Assembly: GCF_030695125.1 (NCBI RefSeq)
Contig: NZ_JAUYTP010000029.1
Coordinates: 62,001 to 126,000, forward strand
Direction: 5' to 3'
Source of the DNA: Allobosea sp.
Lineage (GTDB): Bacteria > Pseudomonadota > Alphaproteobacteria > Rhizobiales > Beijerinckiaceae
Length of the DNA: 64,000 bases
Positions within the stretch are counted from its first letter, which is position 1. Every line of letters begins with the position of its first letter. The notes below the pieces were generated by a model. That model was not told the origin of the DNA and did not search any database. It saw nothing but the letters and a program-made list of their open reading frames with translations. Made by a program: the position numbers and the translations under genes. This document shows positions 32,110-41,136 of this stretch, in pieces.

Positions 32110-33729
32110 TTGATCCTTTCCGACCTTCGCGACCATCCTGCGCTGCGCCGTGCCTTCCGCTGGCAGATCCCCCTCCGCTACAACATCGGCGTCGATGTCT
32201 GCGATCGCTGGGCTGCCATCGACCCCGGCCGCACGGCGATCATCGAGGTCTCGCAGGACTGGCGGGTGACGCCGGTCAGCTTCGGCGCCATGCGCGACGC
32301 CTCCAACCGGCTGGCGAACGGCCTGCAGGCGCGTGGCGTCCAGCGGGGAGACCGCATCGCGATCTTGCTGCCGCAGGGCCGATGCGTGCTCACCGCCCAT
32401 CTCGCCGCCTACAAGCTCGGGGCCATCGCGGTGCCGCTGGCGGCGCTGTTCGGCGTCGATGCGCTGGCCTACCGGCTCGCCGATTCCGCCGCGAAGGTGC
32501 TGGTCACGGACGCGGCCGGCCTCGCCAAGACCCGCCAGATCGCCGCGCCCCTGCCCGAACTCGCGCTGACGGTCTCCACCGATGGCGCCGATGGCGACGC
32601 GTACGGCTGGGCGACGCTGCTGGCGGGCGCGAGCCCTGATTTCGCCGCCGTCGAGACTGGGCCCGACGATCCCGCCCTGATGATCTACACCTCAGGCACC
32701 ACCGGAAACCCCAAGGGCGCGCTGCATGGCCACCGCGTCCTGCCGGGCCATCTGCCCGGCGTGCAGATGCCGCATGAGTTCATGCCGCAGCCCGGCGACC
32801 TCGCCTGGACGCCCGCCGACTGGGCCTGGGCCGGCGGCCTGCTCAATATGCTGCTGCCGGCGCTGCATTTCGGCGTCGCGGTCGTGGCGCGGCCAGTGAT
32901 GCGCTTCGAGCCGGAGGAGGCCTTCCGCCTGATGGCCGATCTGGGTATCCGCAACGCCTTCGTGCCGCCGACCGCGCTGCGCATGCTGCGCAGCGTCGAG
33001 CGCCCGCGCGAGCGCTTCGCGCTGCGGCTGCGCACAGTCGCCGCCGCCGGCGAGGCGCTGGGTGCGGAGACGCTCGCCTGGGGCCATGACGCGCTGGGGC
33101 TGACGATCAACGAGGCCTATGGCCAGACCGAATGCAATCTCGTGCTGGCCTCCTGCGCGGCGATCGGCGTCAGCCGCCCGGGCTTCATCGGCAAGGCGGT
33201 TCCCGGCCATGAGGTGGCGATCATCCGGCCCGATGGGTCGCTCTGCGAGGCGGATCAGCAGGGCGAGATCGCGGTCAGACGGCCCGACCCGGTGATGTTC
33301 CTGGGCTATTGGGGCAACGAGGCGGCGACGCAGGCCAAGTTCGTCGGCGGCTGGATGAAGACCGGTGATCAGGCGGTGCAGGACGCGGACGGCTATGTCC
33401 GCTTCGTCGGCCGCGACGACGACGTCATCACGTCCTCGGGCTATCGCATCGGGCCCGGGGAGATCGAGGACTGCCTGCTGCGGCACGAGGCGGTGGCGCT
33501 CGCCGCCGTCATCGGCAAGCCCGACGCGCTGCGCACCGAGATCGTCAAGGCCTTCGTGGTGCTGAAGGAAGGCCGGCGCGGCACGCCGGACCTCGCCGCC
33601 GAGCTTCAGGCTTTCGTGCGACGACGCCTGTCGGCGCACGAATACCCGCGCGAGATCGCCTTCCGCGACGAACTGCCGATGACGACCACCGGCAAGATCA
33701 TCAGGCGGCTCCTGCGCGCGGAGGCTTGA
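32110..33729 (+). CDS. AMP-dependent acyl-CoA synthetase
   Basis: A 539-residue ANL-superfamily ligase that activates a carboxylic acid to acyl-AMP and then acyl-CoA. Motifs: the P-loop ALMIYTSGTTGNPKGALHGH, INEAYGQTECNL (A5), KTGDQAVQDADGYVRFVGRD (A7), DDVITSSGYRIGPGEIE (A8), and the catalytic lysine in TTTGKIIRRLL near the C-terminus. The pattern is closest to short/medium-chain or acetyl-type synthetases. The start is a TTG. It could feed the ethylmalonyl-CoA mutase pathway upstream, but no operon links them. Its 3' end overlaps the convergent GNAT-like gene by 29 bp. Confidence 0.9.
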   Translation: MILSDLRDHPALRRAFRWQIPLRYNIGVDVCDRWAAIDPGRTAIIEVSQDWRVTPVSFGAMRDASNRLANGLQARGVQRGDRIAILLPQGRCVLTAHLAAYKLGAIAVPLAALFGVDALAYRLADSAAKVLVTDAAGLAKTRQIAAPLPELALTVSTDGADGDAYGWATLLAGASPDFAAVETGPDDPALMIYTSGTTGNPKGALHGHRVLPGHLPGVQMPHEFMPQPGDLAWTPADWAWAGGLLNMLLPALHFGVAVVARPVMRFEPEEAFRLMADLGIRNAFVPPTALRMLRSVERPRERFALRLRTVAAAGEALGAETLAWGHDALGLTINEAYGQTECNLVLASCAAIGVSRPGFIGKAVPGHEVAIIRPDGSLCEADQQGEIAVRRPDPVMFLGYWGNEAATQAKFVGGWMKTGDQAVQDADGYVRFVGRDDDVITSSGYRIGPGEIEDCLLRHEAVALAAVIGKPDALRTEIVKAFVVLKEGRRGTPDLAAELQAFVRRRLSAHEYPREIAFRDELPMTTTGKIIRRLLRAEA

Positions 33730-34861
33730 GGCGCGAGCCGGCCAGGCGACCCAGCGAACGCCGCAAAGCCGCGCGGGCCCGGCCCGCGAGATCGCGCGGC
33801 GTCGCGCTGTCTTTTGGCAGGACGTGCAGGTCGCCCATCGCGAGCGCCCCGTCGCCGCACGTGGCCTGTCCGCCCGGCAACAGGATCGTTCGCGCCGGTG
33901 CTGCCTGCCGCATCATCGCGAGCAGGACCGGCAATGGCTGCAGCGCGGCGTGGGTCTCGTCCTGCGCCGCGAGATAAAGCCAGCTCCGCGTTCCCCGGCC
34001 GAGCACGATCGCGCCGGCGATCGGCTGGTCGTCGAGCATCAGGAGTGCAATCCGGCACTGCCGGGCGCGGCTCAGACCGCGTGTCATCGCGCGCAGGAAG
34101 CCGACCTCGCGCGTATCCTGCAAGGTGGCCTGGCCGGCTTGCGCGCGGGGGCCCGACGCCTCCATGGCGAGGATGATCTCTGTGGCGTCGCGCAGGCCCG
34201 CCTGCCCGCGCGGCTCGATCAGCGCCAGCTTGCCGCGTTGCGCCAGCGCCTCGCGCAGGCCACCGAACGCGGTGCGGGCAAGGTCCGACACCGTGGCAGC
34301 GGGTGCAGGCTGAAACCGCACGACCAGGCCCGTACCACCGGGTCCGGCGAGGGTCGACGCCAGCGGGCCGTCGCGATCGATTGCGCGCAGGATCAGGCCG
34401 CGGCCCTCCAGCAGCCGCTGGCGGCCCGGATCGAGCACGGCCGCGATCACCGCGCCGGCCTGCTCCCTGTCGAGCAGCGGCGCCCCGCTGACGATACGCC
34501 GGTCACCAAAGCCGATCAGCGCATCGGGCAGGAACAGGCCTTGTCTCGGGAAAACCGGGATGAACCCGAGCAGGCGCCGCTGCGGCTCGTTCGGGGAGCC
34601 TTGCCAGGCCAGGATCGTCACCACATCGCGGAAGGCGACGAGGTGTTGCGACGCCGCGAGCAGGAAGCCGGGCTCGACGAAGGGATGGGCCTCCAGCGCC
34701 CGCCCCGCGAGATGGCTCCACGCCTCCGCGATCTCGGCGCAGGCCGAGAGCGGCCGGATCTCGAGCGTAATCGGCGCAGCGGGGCGATGCAGCGGGGCAT
34801 AGCCGGCGCCCCGCGCCGCGCCGACGGACGCAACCCCCTTCAAAGCCATGACCTGGTTCAT
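33701..34861 (-). CDS. GNAT-like acetyltransferase (BioF2/CelD-like domain)
   Basis: A 386-residue protein whose central and C-terminal parts look like the BioF2/CelD-type GNAT fold: LSACAEIAEAWSHLAGRALE, HPFVEPGFLLAASQHL, FLRAMTRGLSRARQCRIALL, and MLDDQPIAGAIVLGRGTRSW followed by LYLAAQDETHAALQPLPVLL. Such proteins modify polysaccharides, peptidoglycan precursors or unknown acceptors. The ATG at 34861 with upstream GGAAGGCAGGG is preferred; a longer frame has no family support. Its coding end overlaps the convergent acyl-CoA synthetase by 29 bp. Confidence 0.65.
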   Translation of the reverse strand: MNQVMALKGVASVGAARGAGYAPLHRPAAPITLEIRPLSACAEIAEAWSHLAGRALEAHPFVEPGFLLAASQHLVAFRDVVTILAWQGSPNEPQRRLLGFIPVFPRQGLFLPDALIGFGDRRIVSGAPLLDREQAGAVIAAVLDPGRQRLLEGRGLILRAIDRDGPLASTLAGPGGTGLVVRFQPAPAATVSDLARTAFGGLREALAQRGKLALIEPRGQAGLRDATEIILAMEASGPRAQAGQATLQDTREVGFLRAMTRGLSRARQCRIALLMLDDQPIAGAIVLGRGTRSWLYLAAQDETHAALQPLPVLLAMMRQAAPARTILLPGGQATCGDGALAMGDLHVLPKDSATPRDLAGRARAALRRSLGRLAGSRLKPPRAGAA

Positions 34862-34983
34862 GCGACCCTGCCTTCCGCGGCGCTGGATCGATCTGGGGCG
34901 GGGCTGTGCCGAAACGGCAAGCCCCGGCGCCATCGGCGACCGCTGCCGAGACAGGCTTCAAGATCGGGGCCAGAACCGCTGGT

Positions 34984-36123
34984 TCAGACCGGGCCCGCCG
35001 GCGCAGTGGCTGCCTTCGCGGTTTGCCCGAGAAAGGCCCCCCAGAGCCGCTGGACCACCGCCTCCTCGATGTCCTTGACGATCAGCACCAGCCGCGAGCG
35101 GCGGTCGCCATCGGGCCAGGCGTCGAGAATCACCGGGGGGTGCAGGATCTGCTGGACGGCATGCAGCAGCAGCGGCTGGTCTGGATGCTCGGCGACCTGC
35201 ACCAGCCCCTTCATGCGCAGGAGCTTCGGCCCGTGGACCGAGCGCAGCAGCGTCCAGAACAGATCGACCGTCGCCTGCTGGATCGGCCTGTCCGCCGTCA
35301 GGACGAAGGCGCGGATGCTGGCGTCGTGCCGGTTGACGTCGTGATGATGATGGCCGTGATCGTGATGGGCATGGCCGCGATCGTGATGATGCCCATGGTC
35401 GTGCTCGCCATGGTCGTGGGCGTGCTGCGGCCGCTCGCCCGGCAGGGTTTCCCGTGCCAGCCACTGGCCGATCTCGGCTGGGCGCTGCGCCAGATCGTAG
35501 AGGCCGGCGCCAAACAGCGAACTGGCCGCCGCCTGCGGGCCGAGCACGGCGACACCGGGATTGAGCAGCGCGAGACGCTGCCGCAGCGGCGCCAGTTGGG
35601 CCGGTCCGTCCACCAGATCCGCCTTGGTCAGCACGAGGCGGTCGGCTGCGACGACCTGCTTGCGCGCCTCCTCGTGGACATCGAGCGTCGCCATGCCGTT
35701 GACCGCATCGACCAGCGTCACCACGCCGTCGAGCCGGAAGCGCATCGCCAGATAAGGGTGGTTGATCAGCACATTGAGGATCGGCGCCGGGTCGGCGAGA
35801 CCCGTGGTCTCGATCACGACGCGGCTGAACGGGCTGATCCGGCCATTGTCGCGCCGGCGCAGCAAATCCTCCATCGTGACGATCAGGTCGTCGCGGATCG
35901 TGCAGCACAGGCAGCCTGAATCCAGCAGGATCATGCCGTCCTCGACGCCCTCGATCAGCAGGTGGTCGAGCCCGATCTCGCCGAACTCGTTGACGATCAC
36001 GAGCGTCTGCGCGAGCGCGGGATCCTTCAGCAGCCGGTTGAGCAGCGTCGTCTTGCCGGCGCCCAGGAAGCCGGTGAGCAGGGTCAGCGGCAGCGGTTCC
36101 GGCCGGGTCGGCGGGCTCGTCAT
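34984..36123 (-). CDS. CobW/COG0523 family GTPase with His-rich metal region
   Basis: A 379-residue G3E GTPase. Walker A is GFLGAGKTT (residues 18-26), the metal motif CLCC (71-74) lies in the switch region, TKAD gives the guanine-specificity loop, and a CobW C-terminal domain follows. Between them, residues 234-266 form a His/Asp/Gly repeat (HAHDHGEHDHG...) that would bind several Zn, Co or Ni ions. Such proteins deliver metal to enzymes or act in zinc homeostasis. It is upstream of the GNAT-like gene, with an EamA exporter gene just behind it. The metal is undetermined. Confidence 0.9.
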   Translation of the reverse strand: MTSPPTRPEPLPLTLLTGFLGAGKTTLLNRLLKDPALAQTLVIVNEFGEIGLDHLLIEGVEDGMILLDSGCLCCTIRDDLIVTMEDLLRRRDNGRISPFSRVVIETTGLADPAPILNVLINHPYLAMRFRLDGVVTLVDAVNGMATLDVHEEARKQVVAADRLVLTKADLVDGPAQLAPLRQRLALLNPGVAVLGPQAAASSLFGAGLYDLAQRPAEIGQWLARETLPGERPQHAHDHGEHDHGHHHDRGHAHHDHGHHHHDVNRHDASIRAFVLTADRPIQQATVDLFWTLLRSVHGPKLLRMKGLVQVAEHPDQPLLLHAVQQILHPPVILDAWPDGDRRSRLVLIVKDIEEAVVQRLWGAFLGQTAKAATAPAGPV

Positions 36124-36154
36124 GGTCGTTACGCTCTGGTTCGGTTCGAAGGCG

Positions 36155-37057
36155 TCAGGCCGGGGAGGGAGCGCGGCCCTTATGTTCTAATGTTACATTA
36201 ATCACCAGCACCGCGACGACAAGGGCGCAGCCCGCATATTGCAGCGGTCCCAGCCGCTCGCCGAGCACCACCGCCGCGATCAGCACCGCGCAGACCGGCT
36301 CGGCGCAATAGGCCAGCCCGGCCGCGCCCGGCGAGATCCGGTTGAGCGCGATCACCTGGAGCAGGAACCCGACGAGATAGCCGCCGATCGTCACCGCGGC
36401 GGCGATCGGCGCCAGCGCGAAGGCGGCAGGCGGCAGGAAGCCGCCGGTAATCGCCAGGATCACGGCAGTCACCGGCAGGATCAGCAAATGCGACCAGAGC
36501 AGCCGCGCCGCCAGGGGCGTCTGCGAGAGTGCGCTCGCGGCGAAGAACTGGGCTGCCGCCCCGATGCTCGCGCCCATCGCCAGCACAAGGCCGCGCGGGT
36601 CGAGCCCGTGCAGATCGGGCCCGACCACCATTGCGACGCCGATGAAGGCGGCGCAGGCAGCCACCAGTCGCGCCGGACGAAAGGGCGCGGCGGTCACGAA
36701 AGGCTCCGCCAGGACGATGAGGACCGGATAGGTGAAGAACACCACCGCCGCGACCGTGACCGGCAGGAACGCGACCGAAGACAGATAGGCCGACCCGACG
36801 AGCGCGCTGGTGATCCCGAACAGCAGCAGCGCCGGACGCTCGCCGCGAGGCACGGCGATCGATGCCCGCCAGATCGCGACCGCCGCCGCCACCAGCGCCA
36901 GCATGATGAAGACGCGGTAGAACACCAGCAGCGGCCCGTTCAGACCGGCCTGTCCGGCGATCTGCGCGCTGACGATGTTGGTGCCATAGGCGCCGGCCGA
37001 CGCCAGCGCCATCAGCATGCCCTGCCGCCTGGCAGTGAGGCCGGGATCGCCGTTCAA
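36155..37057 (-). CDS. EamA/DMT family transporter (first copy)
   Basis: A 300-residue inner-membrane protein with ten hydrophobic helices arranged as two five-helix EamA repeats. The first ends near PFVTAAPFRPARLVAA, the second includes ISPGAAGLAYCAEPVCAVLIAAVVLGERLGPLQYAG, the typical C-terminal EamA signature. These usually export amino acids or other metabolites. It starts eleven bases before the carboxypeptidase stop and precedes the CobW gene on the same strand. A second, unrelated-looking EamA gene lies at 38885. Confidence 0.88.
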   Translation of the reverse strand: MNGDPGLTARRQGMLMALASAGAYGTNIVSAQIAGQAGLNGPLLVFYRVFIMLALVAAAVAIWRASIAVPRGERPALLLFGITSALVGSAYLSSVAFLPVTVAAVVFFTYPVLIVLAEPFVTAAPFRPARLVAACAAFIGVAMVVGPDLHGLDPRGLVLAMGASIGAAAQFFAASALSQTPLAARLLWSHLLILPVTAVILAITGGFLPPAAFALAPIAAAVTIGGYLVGFLLQVIALNRISPGAAGLAYCAEPVCAVLIAAVVLGERLGPLQYAGCALVVAVLVINVTLEHKGRAPSPA

Positions 37058-37067
37058 GCAGCCATGC

Positions 37068-38681
37068 TCAGGCGTCGTCGTTCGGCTGGGTCTTCGCCTT
37101 CGGCTTGACGGGCGGCTTGGCGGCTGGCGGCTTGCCCGCCTGGATCTTGGCCGACGCCTGGGCAGGCTTGCCCTGCGCCGGCTTCGCGGCTGCCGCAGCC
37201 GGCGCCGCCTTGGGCGAAGGCTTCACCAGCAAGGGCTTCGCCGCCGGTCGCGGCAGCGGCCTGATCCCCGCGGCCGCACCCGCACGCAAGCTGGCCGGTG
37301 CCGCAGCGCCGGGCTGGATTGCGCCCTGCAGACGCAGGGGCCCGCTGGAATCCAGCGGCTGCGTCGTCTCGGGCGTGCTTGGCGCAAAGGCGGTCGCACC
37401 GGGAATGGCGCCGTTGCCCGACGCCGTGCGCCCGCGATCGGCGAAGAGCCCGCCGGTCTGGCTGCCGAACAGACTGGCGGCCACCGGTGCCGAGGGCGCG
37501 AGCATCGGCGACACGCCACGCGCGACGCGGCTCTCGGCCCCGCCTGCGACATTGGCCGCCAATGGCGCCGAGGCCGAGGCCGGCGTGCGCCCGAAAGCGA
37601 CCGGAAACGGCGTCGCCTCGGCCCGCGGACCGAGCGAGACGCGGCCGGAGGGCTGCCGGCTCAGCACCGAGGTGGTGGCAGAACTCGGCCCGAGGGCTGT
37701 GGCAAACCGGCCGCCATCATCGGCATTCCCGCCGATGCCCGAGGCCTGGGCTGCGATCGGCCCCGCACTGTCGGCATCGTCGGCGAGCGCGACGCCGCCG
37801 CCCCTGCGCTGGACGTCGCCGCAGATGCTGCTGGCGCGACCGCCCTGCGAGGGCAGCGACGCGATGGTGTATCCGCCCCCGCCCCATTTCGAGAAGCCGT
37901 CATCGAGCAACTGCGCCGCCTTGATCGTGCGCTCGGTGCCCGACAAGGCGCCCAGCACGACCGCGATCAGGGTGCGCCCGCCACGTGTCGCGGTCGCGAC
38001 GACGTTGAACCCCGACGCGCAGACATAACCGGTCTTCATGCCGCCGATGCCGGGATAGCGGCCGACGAGCCCGTTGGTGTTGTTCAGCACCTGCTTGCCG
38101 AGCTGCACGGCGGGCGTGTTCCAGTAATCCGAATAGTCGGGGAACTCGCGCATCAGCGCCATGGCGAGGATGGCGAGGTCGCGTGCGCTGGTCTGCTGGT
38201 CGGGATGGTGCCAACCATTGGGGTTGGCGAAATGGCTGTCGCGCATGCCCAGCCGTGCGGCTTCGGCGTTCATCATGCCGACGAAGGTCTCGACATCCCC
38301 ACCCACGCCCTCGGCGATGACATAGGCGATGTCGTTGGCCGACTTCACCATCATGATCCGCAGGGCGTTGTCGAGCGTGACCTCCTGACCGGCCTTGATA
38401 TAGACCTTGACGCGGGGCTGGCTCGCCGCCCGCTTCGAGGCCGGGATCGCGGTCTGCAGACCCAGCCGCCCGTCCCGGATCGCCTTCAGCGCCAGATAGG
38501 CCGTCATCATCTTGGTCGTCGAGGCCGGGTGCCAGGGCTGACCGGCATTCTCCGCCGAGAGCACCGCGCCGCTGGCGGCATCGACCACGAGGCTGGTGCC
38601 GGCGGAGGCGGGGCCTGCCCAGGCAAGACCCGCGAAGGTCAGACCAAGGACAGCAGCGGTGGAGAGACGGGAAACGATCAT
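37068..38681 (-). CDS. D-alanyl-D-alanine carboxypeptidase (S11 family)
   Basis: A 537-residue exported penicillin-binding protein that trims the terminal D-Ala of peptidoglycan stem peptides. The signal peptide ends near residue 27 (GPASA). Catalytic triad of motifs: STTK (Ser54, Lys57), SAN (Ser114-Asn116) and KTG (216-218). The catalytic part covers residues 28-275. The remaining ~260 residues are low-complexity, rich in Ala, Pro and Lys, with a C-terminal (AKPPVKPKAKTQ) cationic tail that may bind wall or membrane. ATG 38681 is chosen because it directly precedes the signal peptide. Confidence 0.92.
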   Translation of the reverse strand: MIVSRLSTAAVLGLTFAGLAWAGPASAGTSLVVDAASGAVLSAENAGQPWHPASTTKMMTAYLALKAIRDGRLGLQTAIPASKRAASQPRVKVYIKAGQEVTLDNALRIMMVKSANDIAYVIAEGVGGDVETFVGMMNAEAARLGMRDSHFANPNGWHHPDQQTSARDLAILAMALMREFPDYSDYWNTPAVQLGKQVLNNTNGLVGRYPGIGGMKTGYVCASGFNVVATATRGGRTLIAVVLGALSGTERTIKAAQLLDDGFSKWGGGGYTIASLPSQGGRASSICGDVQRRGGGVALADDADSAGPIAAQASGIGGNADDGGRFATALGPSSATTSVLSRQPSGRVSLGPRAEATPFPVAFGRTPASASAPLAANVAGGAESRVARGVSPMLAPSAPVAASLFGSQTGGLFADRGRTASGNGAIPGATAFAPSTPETTQPLDSSGPLRLQGAIQPGAAAPASLRAGAAAGIRPLPRPAAKPLLVKPSPKAAPAAAAAKPAQGKPAQASAKIQAGKPPAAKPPVKPKAKTQPNDDA

Positions 38682-38884
38682 CGGGCGGGTCTTGAGCCTG
38701 TCTGGACGAGGGTTGAAGGCTTGGGGGTTCAACGCGACGCGTGCGGCATTTTCGAGACGACCGGACGAGAGCCCCGTCCCCGTACGCATACCTACCCCCA
38801 GCAGAGCGATTTGCCTAGCCGCGGCCCAGCGTCCACAAGCGCGCGGACGTCCCTGTCCTGGCTTGAAACGACCGGATCTGCCGC

Positions 38885-39787
38885 GTGAGCTTCGCCCTCC
38901 TCTGGATCCCCGCGACGATCGCGGCCTCGCTGCTGCAGACCGCCCGCAACCTGACCCAGCGCTCCCTCACGCAGGTCATCGGCGTGGTCGGCGCGACGCA
39001 GGTGCGTTTCCTGTTCGGGCTGCCCTTCGCGGTCCTCTTCCTCGTCATCGTCTGCGCCGTCGCGGGGCGCCTGCCGCCCGAGATCTCGACCGGCGCCCTC
39101 GCCTATACGATCGGTGGCGCCCTCACCCAGATCGCGGCGACCGCGCTGATGCTCGCGGCGATGCGCGAGCGCTCCTTCGCCGTCACCACGGCCTACACCA
39201 AGACCGAACCGGTGCAGGTCGCGATCTTCGGCGCGCTCTTGCTGGGCGACGCGCTGACGCCCGCCAAATTCGCCGCGATCCTGATCGCAACCGTCGGCGT
39301 CGTGCTGGTGTCCTGGAAGCCGGGCGAGAAGCTGACCCGTGCAGGGCTGCGCCCGGCCCTGCTCGGCGTCGGGGCGGGCGCCTTCTTCGCCTTCTCGGCG
39401 ATCGGCTATCGCGGCGCGATCCAGGCCCTGCCGGAGGGCGGCTTCTTCATCCGCGCGTCCACGATCCTGGCGCTCGGCCTCTTCCTGCAGACGCTGGTGC
39501 TGACGCTCTACATGCTCGCAGCCAACCGCCCGGCCCTGATGTCGAGCCTGCGCCACTGGCGTGCGTCGCTGTCGGCGGGCTTTCTCGGCGCGGCCGCCTC
39601 GCAGTGCTGGTTCATCGGTTTCTCGCTGACCAGCGCCGCCAATGTCCGCACGCTGGCCCTGATCGAGGTGCCGCTGGCGCAGATCGCGTCCCGCCGCATC
39701 TTCGCGGAGGGGACGAGCTGGCGCGAAATGGCGGGCATGGCGATGATCGTGGCCGGCGTCGGCCTGCTGCTGATGATCGCGCTCTGA
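38885..39787 (+). CDS. EamA/DMT family transporter (second copy)
   Basis: A 300-residue membrane protein with about ten hydrophobic segments and the EamA two-repeat organisation: FAVTTAYTKTEPVQVAIFGALLLGD at the end of the first repeat and LALIEVPLAQIASRRIFAEGTSWREM at the end of the second. The GTG at 38885 (MSFALLWIPATIAASLLQTA) is used. It diverges from the carboxypeptidase gene and lies 139 bp before the thiolase. The substrate is unknown. Confidence 0.85.
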   Translation: MSFALLWIPATIAASLLQTARNLTQRSLTQVIGVVGATQVRFLFGLPFAVLFLVIVCAVAGRLPPEISTGALAYTIGGALTQIAATALMLAAMRERSFAVTTAYTKTEPVQVAIFGALLLGDALTPAKFAAILIATVGVVLVSWKPGEKLTRAGLRPALLGVGAGAFFAFSAIGYRGAIQALPEGGFFIRASTILALGLFLQTLVLTLYMLAANRPALMSSLRHWRASLSAGFLGAAASQCWFIGFSLTSAANVRTLALIEVPLAQIASRRIFAEGTSWREMAGMAMIVAGVGLLLMIAL

Positions 39788-39878
39788 CCTCGGCCGTTCC
39801 GCATCATGGTCCCTCTTTCCACGCACGCCGGAAATGCGCTTGTACCCGCTTGCGAGGTGCCGACGGCGAGCGCACATG

Positions 39879-39902
39879 AGACGTCAAAGTCGGGCAACGT
39901 CT
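39879..39902. promoter_or_regulatory. inverted repeat upstream of thiolase gene
   Basis: AGACGT-N12-ACGTCT lies 25-48 bp before the thiolase ATG, a position suited to a repressor site. The arms are only six bases, so chance is possible. Confidence 0.25.
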
Positions 39903-39926
39903 AGAATGTCGGCAGGGAGAGATGTC

Positions 39927-41096
39927 ATGAGCGCTGCGATCGTCGGTTGGGCCCATACGCCGTTCGGCAAGCAGGATGCGGAGACGATCGAAAGCCTGAT
40001 CGTCCGGGTCACGAACGACGCGCTGATCGATGCCGGGATCACCGCCGACCAGGTCGACGAGATCGTGCTCGGCCATTTCAACGCCGGTTTCTCGGCGCAG
40101 GACTTCACCGCCTCGCTCGTGCTCCAGGCCGACCCGGCCCTGCGCTTCAAGCCGGCGACCCGCGTCGAGAACGCCTGCGCCACCGGCTCGGCCGCCGTGC
40201 AGCAGGGCGTGCGCGCGATCAAGGCCGGCGCGGCCAGGATCGTGCTCGTCGTCGGCGTCGAGCAGATGACCACGACGCCCGGCCCCGAGATCGGCAAGAA
40301 CCTGCTCAAGGCCTCCTATCTCCCCGAGGAGGGGGCGACCCAGGGCGGCTTCGCGGGCGTGTTCGGCGGCATCGCGGCCGCCTATTTCCAGCGCCATGGC
40401 GACCAGTCCGATGCGCTGGCGATGATCGCAGCCAAGAACCACAGGAACGGCGTCGACAACCCCTATGCCCAGATGCGCAAGGACCTCGGCTACGCCTTCT
40501 GCCGCGAGGAAAGCGAGAAGAACCCCTATGTCGCCGGCCCGCTGAAGCGCACCGACTGCTCGCTGGTCTCCGACGGCGCGGCTGCGATCGTGCTCGCCGA
40601 CGAGGAGACGGCGCTGACCATGCGCCGCGCCGTCGGCTTCCGCGGCACGGCGCATGTCCAGGATTTCCTGCCCGTCTCCAAGCGCGACATCCTGCGCTTC
40701 GAGGGCGCGACGCGCGCCTGGCAGCAGGCGCTCAGCGCAGCCGGGGTGGCGCTCGACGATCTCTCCTTCGTCGAGACGCATGACTGCTTCACCATCGCCG
40801 AACTGCTCGAATACGAGGCGATGGGGCTGACGAAGGAGGGCGACGGCGCCCGCGCCATCAAGGAGGGCTGGACGCAGAAGGACGGCAAGCTGCCAGTCAA
40901 CGTCTCCGGCGGCCTGAAGGCCAAGGGCCACCCCATCGGCGCGACCGGCGTCTCGATGCATGTGCTCAGCGCGATGCAGCTCGTCGGCGAGGCTCCGGAA
41001 GGCATGCAGCTGAAGGATGCGCGCCTCGGCGGCATCTTCAACATGGGCGGTTCGGCGGTAGCGAACTACGTCTCGGTGCTCGAGCGGATCAAGTGA
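39927..41096 (+). CDS. thiolase family protein (acetyl-CoA acetyltransferase / SCP-x-like)
   Basis: A 389-residue thiolase-fold enzyme. The acyl-accepting Cys84 is in RVENACATGSAAVQQG; the active-site His blocks are FVETHDCFTIAELLEYE and NVSGGLKAKGHPIGATG. The second catalytic cysteine position near the C-terminus reads NMGGSAVANYV, as in SCP-x-type thiolases. It may cleave 3-ketoacyl-CoA in beta-oxidation or side-chain degradation; direction and chain length are open. ATG 39927 follows GGGAGAG. An MFS gene starts 40 bp downstream. Confidence 0.88.
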   Translation: MSAAIVGWAHTPFGKQDAETIESLIVRVTNDALIDAGITADQVDEIVLGHFNAGFSAQDFTASLVLQADPALRFKPATRVENACATGSAAVQQGVRAIKAGAARIVLVVGVEQMTTTPGPEIGKNLLKASYLPEEGATQGGFAGVFGGIAAAYFQRHGDQSDALAMIAAKNHRNGVDNPYAQMRKDLGYAFCREESEKNPYVAGPLKRTDCSLVSDGAAAIVLADEETALTMRRAVGFRGTAHVQDFLPVSKRDILRFEGATRAWQQALSAAGVALDDLSFVETHDCFTIAELLEYEAMGLTKEGDGARAIKEGWTQKDGKLPVNVSGGLKAKGHPIGATGVSMHVLSAMQLVGEAPEGMQLKDARLGGIFNMGGSAVANYVSVLERIK

Positions 41097-41136
41097 TCCG
41101 CTCCGCGCCTGCTTCGGCCCAAAGGCTGATCCGCTC

